Positions 1 to 5,487 of a DNA stretch of 5,747 nt are shown here, one piece after another. The notes under the pieces are model-generated. The model was not told the DNA's origin and did no database searches. It saw only the letters and a program-made list of their open reading frames with translations. The DNA is from Acidobacteriota bacterium (GTDB taxonomy: Bacteria; Acidobacteriota; Terriglobia; Bryobacterales; Bryobacteraceae), in contig CANNLB010000220.1 of NCBI GenBank assembly GCA_947505565.1, positions 1 through 5,747 of the forward strand. Reading direction: 5' to 3'. Both the position numbers and the translations under genes were made by a program. Positions within the stretch are counted from its first letter, which is position 1. Each line of letters starts with the position of its first letter.

Positions 1-264
1 CTCCACCTGTGCCGCCGTCGTGCCCCGCTCCCAGTCGTAGACGTTATCGAAGACCACTTCGAACTTCTGCCCAGCCAGTGCGGCTCTGATCTGCGCCGGA
101 TCGTTCCGGTCCGCCATCAAATTGGCAATGGTCTTCTTGCCCACCGAACCTAGGTCGTGCGTGGCGCGACGATGCAGCACCGTGACGTCATGACCAGCCT
201 TCACCAGCTCGGTTACCAGTAAGCGTCCAATGAAAAGCGTGCCGCCAATAACCAGAACTTTCAT
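1..264 (-). CDS. NAD-dependent epimerase/dehydratase family protein (partial, N-terminal 88 aa)
   Basis: The start codon is ATG at 264-262, and the frame stays open to the left edge, so only the N-terminal 88 residues are present. The protein opens with a Rossmann fold: MKVLVIGGTLFIGR gives the GxxxxxG dinucleotide-binding loop (G7, G8, G13), followed by a first helix and the strand HDVTVLHR (residues 25-32), as in extended short-chain dehydrogenases. The later LMADRNDP (49-56) and FEVVFDNVYD (68-77) segments match the usual aspartate-containing adenine-side loop and fourth strand of this superfamily. Members act on nucleotide sugars or related substrates in the cytoplasm; some (CSP41-like) have drifted to RNA-associated roles. 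The catalytic YxxxK lies outside the window, so substrate and exact subfamily cannot be called. The gene is divergent from the LytTR regulator, with 54 bp between start codons. No clear Shine-Dalgarno precedes the ATG. Confidence 0.85.
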   Translation of the reverse strand, partial: MKVLVIGGTLFIGRLLVTELVKAGHDVTVLHRRATHDLGSVGKKTIANLMADRNDPAQIRAALAGQKFEVVFDNVYDWERGTTAAQVE

Positions 265-303
265 GTAAAAAAGACGCGCAGGGAAAAAGTCCTCCCGCCC
301 TGC

Positions 304-309
304 TATCCT
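304..309 (+). promoter_or_regulatory. Candidate -10 element (TATCCT, TGn-extended) for the LytTR regulator gene
   Basis: TGCTATCCT occupies 301-309, an extended -10-like sequence, and its last base is followed by exactly 9 nt before the ATG at 319. No good -35 hexamer is seen around 281-287. A start site 6-9 nt downstream of the -10 would fall at about 316-319, so the mRNA would be leaderless or nearly so, in line with the lack of a Shine-Dalgarno. The same TATCCT-N9-ATG spacing recurs before the Rid gene. Confidence 0.35.
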
Positions 310-318
310 ATCATCGGA

Positions 319-1104
319 ATGCAAAGTCGCGTCACTGCTCCCGTGCAAACCATCACCACCATCCTAGTGGATGATGAGGCCTTGGCCCGCGATGAACTCG
401 CGTTTCTGCTCCGCGATTTCCCCGAAATCGACGTAGCCGCAACCGCGGCCAACGGCATCGAAGCCGTCAAGCTCATCGAAGACATCGAACCCGACCTTGT
501 CTTTATGGACGTGCAGATGCCCGGCCTGGACGGCCTTGGCGTGATCAAACGCCTTCGCGAGAAGAACATCCTGCTTCCTCATTTCATCCTCGCCACGGCC
601 TTCGACAACTACGCCGTCGAAGCGTTTAAGCTTGAGGCGATGGACTATCTACTGAAGCCGATCGAAAAAGAACGGCTCGCCAGCGCCGTCGAACGGGCCC
701 GCCGGAACATCGCCGAACGACAGAGGCCGCTGGCCGAAGCGCCGACCATCGTCCGGGCCGGGCCCGTCCGAGCCAAGATCCTAGTCCGCCGCGAGAACCG
801 CAATTTCATCGTCGATTCGCAGGACATCATCTACGCCACCATCGACGATGGACTCATCACCGTCGTCTGCCAAGGCATCGAAGGCGAATCCACCTACAAG
901 ACGATTGAGGAGCTGCAATCCACCCTCGACCCCGAAACCTTTTGGCGCGTACACCGGTCTTGGCTTGTCAACACCAACCGGATCAAGGAAGTCATCCCCT
1001 GGTTCAAATCCAGCTTCCAACTGAAGATGGACGACAAGCGCGGCACGGAAGTCCCGGTCAGCCGGGTCCAGACGAAGAAACTCCGCACACTCTTAAAGCT
1101 CTAG
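319..1104 (+). CDS. LytTR-family DNA-binding response regulator
   Basis: This is a 261-aa two-domain transcription factor. The receiver domain spans about residues 13-130: acidic pair D18/D19 in LVDDE, phosphoacceptor D64 in VFMDVQMPGLDG, switch threonine T93 in LATAF, and conserved K113 in LLKPI. After a short linker, a LytTR DNA-binding domain runs from about 152 to 260, with the family signature FWRVHRSWLVN (208-218) and the terminal VPVSR (245-249). Such proteins, when phosphorylated by a histidine kinase (commonly LytS/DesK-like), bind paired direct repeats and control transcription. No kinase gene is next to it here, so partner and targets are unknown. The ATG at 319 is preferred, though GTG at 343 is a possible shorter start closer to the receiver domain; no Shine-Dalgarno supports either. 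The 3' end overlaps the convergent photolyase alpha/beta gene by 12 bp (1093-1104). Confidence 0.93.
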   Translation: MQSRVTAPVQTITTILVDDEALARDELAFLLRDFPEIDVAATAANGIEAVKLIEDIEPDLVFMDVQMPGLDGLGVIKRLREKNILLPHFILATAFDNYAVEAFKLEAMDYLLKPIEKERLASAVERARRNIAERQRPLAEAPTIVRAGPVRAKILVRRENRNFIVDSQDIIYATIDDGLITVVCQGIEGESTYKTIEELQSTLDPETFWRVHRSWLVNTNRIKEVIPWFKSSFQLKMDDKRGTEVPVSRVQTKKLRTLLKL

Positions 1105-1464
1105 CACTTTCCGCTCCACCCGCTGCCAATAGCGCGAAAATCGCTTTAGATCGTACGGTCCGGCGGCGGCGATAAACGGGTCGTCGTTTACCATCTCCGC
1201 CCCCAATTCCCGTGCCTGCGCCGTGACGCGCGGGCACTCGGTAAATGTAGTCACGATCCGCTCCGCTCCGTGCGCAGCTGCAAACTTACGCACGAGCGTC
1301 TCGACGTCGCCCTTTGCGATCACGACGTCCAACTCTAACAGGCATTCGTAGAGGAAGACGATCCGCTTCAGCGAATGCCCTTTGTCCTCGAAAACGAAGA
1401 TCGCCGGAGCCTCCGGCAACAGCTGCCGGAGCCCGTCTTCATGCATCCAAACGATCGTCTTCAT
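1093..1464 (-). CDS. Stand-alone photolyase N-terminal alpha/beta domain protein (split photolyase subunit)
   Basis: This 123-aa protein resembles only the N-terminal DNA_photolyase (Rossmann-like, antenna-binding) domain. It opens with a strand [10 protein letters not shown] in place of the usual VWFRRDLR, then AIFVFED (21-27), SLKRIVFLYECLLEL (31-45), the strand/turn VVIAKGD (47-53), and ERIVTTFTECPR (68-79). It ends with the basic segment DLKRFSRYWQRVERK, after which a normal photolyase would continue into its FAD domain. Instead a stop follows, and the FAD domain is encoded by the gene immediately upstream. The start ATG at 1464-1462 overlaps the upstream TGA as ATGA, with AGGAG 8 nt before it, so this start is secure; an in-frame extension upstream to 1617 is only a shadow of the FAD gene. 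The inferred role is antenna or structural subunit of a two-piece photolyase. Antenna cofactor unknown. The stop lies 12 bp inside the convergent LytTR gene. Confidence 0.85.
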   Translation of the reverse strand: MKTIVWMHEDGLRQLLPEAPAIFVFEDKGHSLKRIVFLYECLLELDVVIAKGDVETLVRKFAAAHGAERIVTTFTECPRVTAQARELGAEMVNDDPFIAAAGPYDLKRFSRYWQRVERKVLEL

Positions 1465-2228
1465 CGAAACAGCTCCTGATCGATCGCCTCGTAGGACTTC
1501 CCAAACGGGCAATCCTGATTGCGCCCACAGCCGAGGCAATACTCGCCCGCCGTATACTTTTCTAGGTTTTCTCGGTTGAAGATGTAAGGCTTGGAGCCAA
1601 ACGTTGATGCGACCCATTGAAACGACAAGTTATTGCTCGCCGGGTCGCCGTCCAACAAATGCGTCAGAAAGAACCGCGCGGCTGACTGCCAGCGAACGCG
1701 CCGCCAATGGATCACGTAGGCGGCAAACCACATCCGCGCGTGATTGTGCAGGTAGCCGGTCGATTTCAATTCCGTCACGAAACCATCCATGCAGGCCAAC
1801 CCGGTCTCCGCGGCCGGTACGTCAGCCGGCAACTCCCACTGTTGCGCGGCCCGCCCTTGGCGCTTCGGCTCTTCCCGATCCTCCCAAACCCCCTCGCCAA
1901 TCTGACCATAAACCCGCCGCCAGTAATCGCGCCAGGCGTACTCTTGAACCAGTTTTTCGGGGTTAGGCTGCCCCAGCGCCCCCCGGCGAACCTCGCCCAT
2001 CGTCAACACCCCATGGCGTAGGTACGGAGCCAACCGCGTCACCGCGCCGCTCAAAAAGTTTCGGCTCCGCGCGTACCGGTCCGGATTTACCCGATCGAAA
2101 AGCGCTTGGGCCGCCCGCCGACCGCCGCGCGTCCCGCTCACTGCTTCCCCGTGCGCCGATGACTCCGGAAACTCCATCTTCAAATACTCGACCAGTTCCT
2201 CGCGAGAACCGAATTCGCGTCGCATCAT
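1461..2228 (-). CDS. Stand-alone photolyase/cryptochrome FAD-binding catalytic domain (split photolyase subunit)
   Basis: This 255-aa protein corresponds to the C-terminal FAD_binding_7 domain of photolyases, without the alpha/beta domain. Motifs in order: [13 protein letters not shown] (64-76, FAD phosphate region), EYAWRDYW (96-103), [15 protein letters not shown] (152-166) and [10 protein letters not shown] (191-200). By alignment by eye to E. coli Phr, E96, W99, N162, M166 and W205 match the dimer-contacting E274, W277, N341, M345 and W384; N199 matches N378 beside flavin N5; W180 matches W359. The FAD-proximal W382 is F203 here. The tail carries C231, C234 and C240 (CX2CX5C) before [10 protein letters not shown]. 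The start is ATG at 2228, overlapping the DUF2256 stop as ATGA, with GGGGAGG 9 nt upstream; a second ATG follows at 2225. An in-frame extension to 2330 reads DUF2256 out of frame. Inferred function: light-driven DNA repair or blue-light sensing, with the adjacent alpha/beta protein as partner. Confidence 0.88.
   Translation of the reverse strand: MMRREFGSREELVEYLKMEFPESSAHGEAVSGTRGGRRAAQALFDRVNPDRYARSRNFLSGAVTRLAPYLRHGVLTMGEVRRGALGQPNPEKLVQEYAWRDYWRRVYGQIGEGVWEDREEPKRQGRAAQQWELPADVPAAETGLACMDGFVTELKSTGYLHNHARMWFAAYVIHWRRVRWQSAARFFLTHLLDGDPASNNLSFQWVASTFGSKPYIFNRENLEKYTAGEYCLGCGRNQDCPFGKSYEAIDQELFR
1473..1477 (-). promoter_or_regulatory. Ribosome binding site fixing the photolyase alpha/beta gene start
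   Basis: AGGAG on the minus strand lies 8 nt upstream of the ATG at 1464-1462, inside the last codons of the FAD-domain gene. With the ATGA stop/start overlap it fixes the start and suggests translational coupling of the two photolyase pieces. Confidence 0.8.
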
Positions 2229-2368
2229 TTCGCTTTGCCTCCCCGGCAACGATCGCTGCAGTAGACCACCTGCTCCCAATCCCGCTCCCACTTCTTGCGC
2301 CAAACAAAAGGGCGCCCGCAGGTCTTGCACACCTTACTCGGCAAGTGTTGCTTCTTCACGCCCTTCAC
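2225..2368 (-). CDS. DUF2256 family Cys4 mini-protein
   Basis: This is a 47-aa basic protein starting at GTG 2368 and ending at TGA 2227-2225. A second GTG at 2359 would give 44 aa. It has CX2C (C14, C17, in VCKTCGRPF) followed by [12 protein letters not shown] and CX3C (C37, C41, in YCSDRCR), the signature of DUF2256, a probable zinc-ribbon-like fold. From family knowledge, DUF2256 genes are uncharacterised and often sit beside photolyase/cryptochrome genes, exactly as here. A GAGG 10 nt before the first GTG overlaps the YdcF stop codon, and the gene overlaps the FAD-domain gene by 4 bp (ATGA). It is in the same frame as the preceding YdcF gene, separated by that gene's TGA and four codons. 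Possible roles are a metal-binding assembly factor or nucleic-acid-binding accessory of the split photolyase; that is inference from context only. Confidence 0.88.
   Translation of the reverse strand: MKGVKKQHLPSKVCKTCGRPFVWRKKWERDWEQVVYCSDRCRGGKAK
2238..2244 (-). promoter_or_regulatory. Ribosome binding site of the photolyase FAD-domain gene
   Basis: GGGGAGG on the minus strand sits 9 nt before ATG 2228 (12 nt before the alternative ATG 2225), within the 3' end of the DUF2256 gene. It supports the 255-aa start over an upstream in-frame ATG at 2330, which lies in the DUF2256 coding sequence. Confidence 0.75.
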
Positions 2369-2380
2369 CGGCCTAGCGCC

Positions 2381-2992
2381 TCAAATCGTAATGCCGACCG
2401 TCCACAAAACGAACCCGACCGCCTGCCGGAAGTATAACCACCAGTCCTGCAAGCCGGTCTCCTGCTTAATCGCCCGCGGCGAACCGAAAACCTGCAAACC
2501 GCGAAATTCGAGCATTTTCTTGGCTCGATAGATATGGTAGCCATCGCTGACTAAGATGCAGCTCTTCAGCCCCGAGCGTCTCATTATTTCCGCCGCCACC
2601 GTCGTCGAATGCGCCGTCGTCTCCCCTTCGCCCTCCAGCATAATCGCCTCCGGAGGCACCCCGTGGTTCATCAGGTAGTTCCGCCCCACGATCCCTTCGG
2701 TAAACACTGGGTCTCCACCCGCGCCCCCCGTCGTTAGGATCCGCCGTGCCAGCCCCTGCTGAAACAGATCCAACCCGTGGTCCAACCGCGCCCGCAATAC
2801 CGGCGAAGGCTTCCCCCGATACTCGGCCGCGCCCATGATCACAATCACGTCCGCCGCTGCCGCCTCGTCTACCACCGATTGCTTATGAATTTCGAACGTG
2901 ATCCGGCTTAACCAGCCCATCAGACCGACCACGGCCAAGGCTAGCGCCAAACGAATCCATCGCTGTAAGTGCTTGTGCGGTATCCTTAGCAT
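2381..2992 (-). CDS. DUF218/YdcF-like membrane-anchored protein
   Basis: This 203-aa protein has a short basic N-terminus (RIPHKHLQRW), one hydrophobic segment at about 13-28 (inner-membrane anchor or uncleaved signal), and then a DUF218 (YdcF/SanA-like) domain. Family landmarks are ADVIVIMGAA (47-56), LARRILTTGG (81-90), the acidic/threonine stretch EGEGETTAHSTT (120-131) and CILVSDGYHIYRAKKM (145-160), equivalent to the usual LVTSxxHMxRA. A C-terminal hydrophobic stretch (about 185-203) may associate with the membrane. DUF218 proteins are linked to cell-envelope functions (for example SanA in vancomycin sensitivity), but the reaction is not established. The ATG at 2992 is chosen because the frame open further upstream to 3793 is just the reverse of the methyltransferase gene. 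The gene is head-to-head with that methyltransferase (9 bp between starts) and is followed after 12 bp by DUF2256 in the same frame. No clear Shine-Dalgarno. Confidence 0.87.
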   Translation of the reverse strand: MLRIPHKHLQRWIRLALALAVVGLMGWLSRITFEIHKQSVVDEAAAADVIVIMGAAEYRGKPSPVLRARLDHGLDLFQQGLARRILTTGGAGGDPVFTEGIVGRNYLMNHGVPPEAIMLEGEGETTAHSTTVAAEIMRRSGLKSCILVSDGYHIYRAKKMLEFRGLQVFGSPRAIKQETGLQDWWLYFRQAVGFVLWTVGITI

Positions 2993-3001
2993 TCTACTGG
3001 A

Positions 3002-3772
3002 ATGTTCGTCAACGTAACTCCCCTCGGCGCCCGCAACCCCCTCTGCACCACCATCCGCAAAGCGATTCAGAAAGGCATTCGCACCGAGGACGGGTTCGCC
3101 GTCGTCGAAGGCTTCCATCTGGTGGACGAGGCCTATCGCAGCAATCTCCTCGTAGACACCGTAATCGGCACCGAATCCGCGCTGCAGAACTGGCAAGCCC
3201 CTCGCGAGGCCTACGCCTCTACCCGTGTCTTTTCGGTTGATTCCGTCACGTTTTCGACCTTTTCGACCACTGAGACACCACAGGGAATCCTCGCCCTCGT
3301 TCGTCTCCCGGAATGGGAAATGGAAGATCTCCTCAGTTTTCCTGCTCTCGTTGTCATTCTCGACGGCCTCCAGGATCCCGGTAACGCCGGCGCTGTCGTC
3401 CGCGCCGCCGAGGCGTTCGGAGCTACCGGAGTTGTGTTCCTGAAAGGTTCCGCCAGCCCGTACCACCCCAAAACCCTCCGCGCCGCCGCCGGGTCGCTCT
3501 TCCGCATTCCGTTCGTCCCCGCACCCGGGCTCCCCGATTTTGAGTTCCCGCTCTACGCAACCGCCAAAGCGGATGCAGAGCCCATCGATGCCGTCGGCTG
3601 GCGCCAACCCTGCGGTATCGTCATCGGCAGCGAAGGCCACGGCGTGCGGCCAGAGATCCTCGCCATCACCCGGCCCGTCACCATCCCCACCCGTACCGTC
3701 GAAAGCCTCAACGCCGCCGTCGCGGCCGGAATCGTGCTCTACGAAGCCCGCCGCCAGCGGAACCGCCCATGA
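3002..3772 (+). CDS. TrmH/SpoU-family RNA 2'-O-methyltransferase
   Basis: This 256-aa protein has an N-terminal substrate-binding domain (about 7-100; ARNPLCTTIRKAIQKG and FAVVEGFHLVDEA are typical of rRNA-type members) and a C-terminal SPOUT methyltransferase domain. All three SpoU motifs are present: LDGLQDPGNAGAVVRAAEAFG (120-140, N128 and probable catalytic R134), GIVIGSEGHGV (205-215), and VTIPTRTVESLNAAVAAGIVLYE (226-248). The trefoil-knotted SPOUT fold binds S-adenosylmethionine and methylates a ribose 2'-OH, most likely in rRNA; the target nucleotide cannot be assigned, so no gene symbol is given. A 9-bp tandem duplication lies in the interdomain linker. The ATG at 3002 fits the family N-terminus; no Shine-Dalgarno is apparent. 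Its TGA overlaps the rarA ATG by 4 bp, so the two are probably co-transcribed and translationally coupled. Confidence 0.93.
   Translation: MFVNVTPLGARNPLCTTIRKAIQKGIRTEDGFAVVEGFHLVDEAYRSNLLVDTVIGTESALQNWQAPREAYASTRVFSVDSVTFSTFSTTETPQGILALVRLPEWEMEDLLSFPALVVILDGLQDPGNAGAVVRAAEAFGATGVVFLKGSASPYHPKTLRAAAGSLFRIPFVPAPGLPDFEFPLYATAKADAEPIDAVGWRQPCGIVIGSEGHGVRPEILAITRPVTIPTRTVESLNAAVAAGIVLYEARRQRNRP
3251..3268 (+). repeat. Two tandem copies of a 9-bp unit inside the methyltransferase gene
   Basis: TTTTCGACC occurs twice back-to-back (3251-3259 and 3260-3268), in frame, encoding Phe-Ser-Thr twice in the linker between the substrate-binding and SPOUT domains. It is a perfect short duplication that preserves the reading frame, and is likely a slippage product. 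Confidence 0.9.
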
Positions 3773-5052
3773 GCCTGTTCGGCAACCCGGCACCGGACTC
3801 GTCCCGGCGTCCGTTGGCCGAACGCCTCCGTCCCCACTCCCTCGATGACTACATTGGCCAGGAGCACATCCTCGGCCTCGGCAAACCGCTCCGCCGCGCC
3901 ATCGAGAACGACCAACTCGGGTCCATCATTCTCTGGGGCCCGCCCGGCGTCGGCAAGACGACGCTAGCCTTCATCATCGCCCAGACCACCAAGGGCGACT
4001 TCGTTCCCTTCAGCGCTGTCCTCAGCGGCATCAAGGAAATTCGCGAAGTCATGGCGCGCGCCGAACAAACCCACCGCCTCGGCCGCCGCACCGTGCTCTT
4101 CGTCGACGAGATCCACCGGTTCAACAAGGCCCAGCAGGACGCGTTTCTCCCCTACGTCGAAAAGGGAGACGTCACCCTCATTGGCGCCACCACCGAAAAT
4201 CCGTCCTTCGAAATCGTCGGCGCGCTCCTATCCCGCTCGCGCGTCTTCACGCTGAAAGCCCTCACCACAACCCAGGTCGTCATGCTCCTCCGCCGCGGCC
4301 TCGCGTTACTCGAAAAGACCGCCACCGATGACCTGCTCGAACAGGTCGCCGTCTTTTCGAATGGCGACGCCCGCACCGCGTATAACATCCTCGACCTCGC
4401 CGCCAGTGCCGTCGATGGCCCCGAAATTGCTGAAGCCGTGCTCGAAGAGGTCCTCTCCCGCAAGGTGCTGCTCTACGACAAGGGTGGCGAAGAACACTAC
4501 AATCTCGCCTCCGCCCTGCAAAAATCGGTCCGCGCCTCCGACGCCGACGCCGCCCTCTACTGGCTCGGCCGTATGCTCGAAGCCGGCGAAGACCGCATGT
4601 TCATTGCCCGCCGTCTCGTCCGCATGGCGGTAGAAGACGTCGGCTTGGCCGATCCCCGCGCCGTCGAACAAGCCATCGCCTGCCAACAGACGTCGCACTT
4701 TCTAGGCATCCCGGAAGGTGATCAGGCGCTGGCGCAGATCACTCTCTACCTCGCCCTGGCCTCCAAATCCGACGCCGCCTACCAAGCGCTCAACAGCGTC
4801 CGCGCCGAGATTCGCCAGGCGGTTGCTGAACCCGTCCCTTTGCACCTCCGCAACGCCGCCACCAAGCTCATGAAGGGCCTCGGCTATGGCGCTGGCTACA
4901 AACACGCCCACCAATACGCCGACGCCGTCACCGGCATGGAATGCCTGCCGCCGTCCCTGGCCGGTCGCGAGTTCTACCAACCCAACGACCGGGGCGTCGA
5001 AAAGAAAATCGCCGAACGTCTCCGCGAAATCCGCGAATCGAAAAAACCGTAG
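3769..5052 (+). CDS. rarA: Replication-associated recombination protein A (RarA/MgsA), AAA+ ATPase
   Basis: This 427-aa protein is full length for the RarA/MgsA/WRNIP1 family. It starts MSLFG and PLAERLRPHSLDDYIGQEHILG, the family N-terminus. The AAA+ module has Walker A GPPGVGKTT (57-65, K63), Walker B VLFVDE (109-114), the family-typical HRFNKAQQDAFLPYVE (116-131), sensor 1 GATTEN (139-144), arginine-finger SRSRVF (155-160) and sensor 2 GDAR (199-202). The C-terminal helical and tetramerisation region includes YNLASALQKSVRASDADAAL (244-263) and RRLVRMAVEDVGLADP (281-296). RarA is a tetrameric ATPase that acts at stalled replication forks and interacts with SSB, promoting fork processing and tolerance of damage. 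The ATG at 3769 overlaps the methyltransferase stop (ATGA), indicating coupling. The gene ends 6 bp before the convergent Rid gene's stop. Nothing is missing; Ala256 in VRASD replaces the more usual Gly. Confidence 0.96.
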   Translation: MSLFGNPAPDSSRRPLAERLRPHSLDDYIGQEHILGLGKPLRRAIENDQLGSIILWGPPGVGKTTLAFIIAQTTKGDFVPFSAVLSGIKEIREVMARAEQTHRLGRRTVLFVDEIHRFNKAQQDAFLPYVEKGDVTLIGATTENPSFEIVGALLSRSRVFTLKALTTTQVVMLLRRGLALLEKTATDDLLEQVAVFSNGDARTAYNILDLAASAVDGPEIAEAVLEEVLSRKVLLYDKGGEEHYNLASALQKSVRASDADAALYWLGRMLEAGEDRMFIARRLVRMAVEDVGLADPRAVEQAIACQQTSHFLGIPEGDQALAQITLYLALASKSDAAYQALNSVRAEIRQAVAEPVPLHLRNAATKLMKGLGYGAGYKHAHQYADAVTGMECLPPSLAGREFYQPNDRGVEKKIAERLREIRESKKP

Positions 5053-5058
5053 CGCCGC

Positions 5059-5478
5059 CTACTTGCGCGCCGTCACCGTAATCTCAATCCGCGCCTTGCC
5101 CACCAGCTTCGCAACGCCAACCGTCGTCCGCGTCGGCCGAGGTTCCGGGATGATGGTTGTGTAGACCGTGTTCATCCGCGCGAACATCTCCATATCGGTC
5201 AGATAAACCTGGACGGCGACGGCATCAGCAAAGGTACAGCCGCCTGCCTTCAGAATCTCCTCGACATTGGCGAGCGTCTGCTTCACTTCGTCTTCAAACT
5301 TCTCCGGATAGGCGCCGGTCTTGTCTGCACCCGTTTGACCGGAGACATACAGCGTGCCCCCGCTGAGGATGCCGGGAGAAAAATTCCGGCTCGGTTTAGC
5401 GTCTTTGGGAACGACAACTTTCTTGTCTGCCGCGGTGAGGAAGGCGGCAACCATCAAAAGGGGGAGGAATAAGCGCAT
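5059..5478 (-). CDS. Rid (YjgF/YER057c/UK114) family protein with N-terminal signal peptide
   Basis: The ATG at 5478 gives 139 aa; an upstream in-frame ATG at 5499 is less likely, because the signal peptide begins neatly at 5478. Residues 1-16 (MRLFLPLLMVAAFLTA) form a basic-then-hydrophobic signal peptide with likely cleavage near Ala15/Ala16, so the mature protein is probably periplasmic or secreted. The Rid domain follows: LYVSGQTGAD (43-52), FEDEVKQTLANVEEILKAGG (61-80), VAVQVYLTDMEMFARMNTVY (87-106) and PTRTTVGVAKL (115-125). R117 aligns with the catalytic R105 of E. coli RidA and E132 with its E120, so imine/enamine deaminase activity is plausible. Export is unusual, since classic RidA protects cytoplasmic PLP enzymes. 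The gene converges on rarA with a 6-bp gap. It has TATCCT 9 nt before the ATG and no Shine-Dalgarno. Confidence 0.88.
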   Translation of the reverse strand: MRLFLPLLMVAAFLTAADKKVVVPKDAKPSRNFSPGILSGGTLYVSGQTGADKTGAYPEKFEDEVKQTLANVEEILKAGGCTFADAVAVQVYLTDMEMFARMNTVYTTIIPEPRPTRTTVGVAKLVGKARIEITVTARK

Positions 5479-5487
5479 AGTGAGTGT

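Noticed and set aside
1465..1617. N-terminal extension of the photolyase alpha/beta frame to 1617
   Set aside because: It lies in the FAD-domain gene out of frame; the ATG at 1464 has AGGAG at 8 nt and begins exactly at the first strand of the fold.
1093..2228. A normal photolyase broken by a frameshift
   Set aside because: The FAD domain is encoded upstream of the alpha/beta domain, opposite to the order in a fused photolyase, and both pieces have clean starts, stops and Shine-Dalgarno sequences.
2229..2330. 34-residue N-terminal extension of the FAD-domain gene
   Set aside because: It overlaps the DUF2256 gene in another frame; the Shine-Dalgarno GGGGAGG points to ATG 2228.
2993..3793. 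Long N-terminal extension of the YdcF-like frame on the minus strand (470 codons in total)
   Set aside because: It is the reverse of the well-supported methyltransferase gene; the translation is Gly/Asp/Glu-rich with no domain, and a natural start with a membrane segment exists at 2992.
4306..4980. Minus-strand frames of 92-130 codons opposite rarA
   Set aside because: They are low-complexity Gly/Val/Ala/Glu translations mirroring a high-GC gene that is fully explained by RarA.
5035..5070. Possible minus-strand terminator after the Rid gene (GTAG/CTAC arms followed by six T)
   Set aside because: The stem is only 4 bp with a 6-nt loop and part of it is rarA coding sequence; too weak to call.
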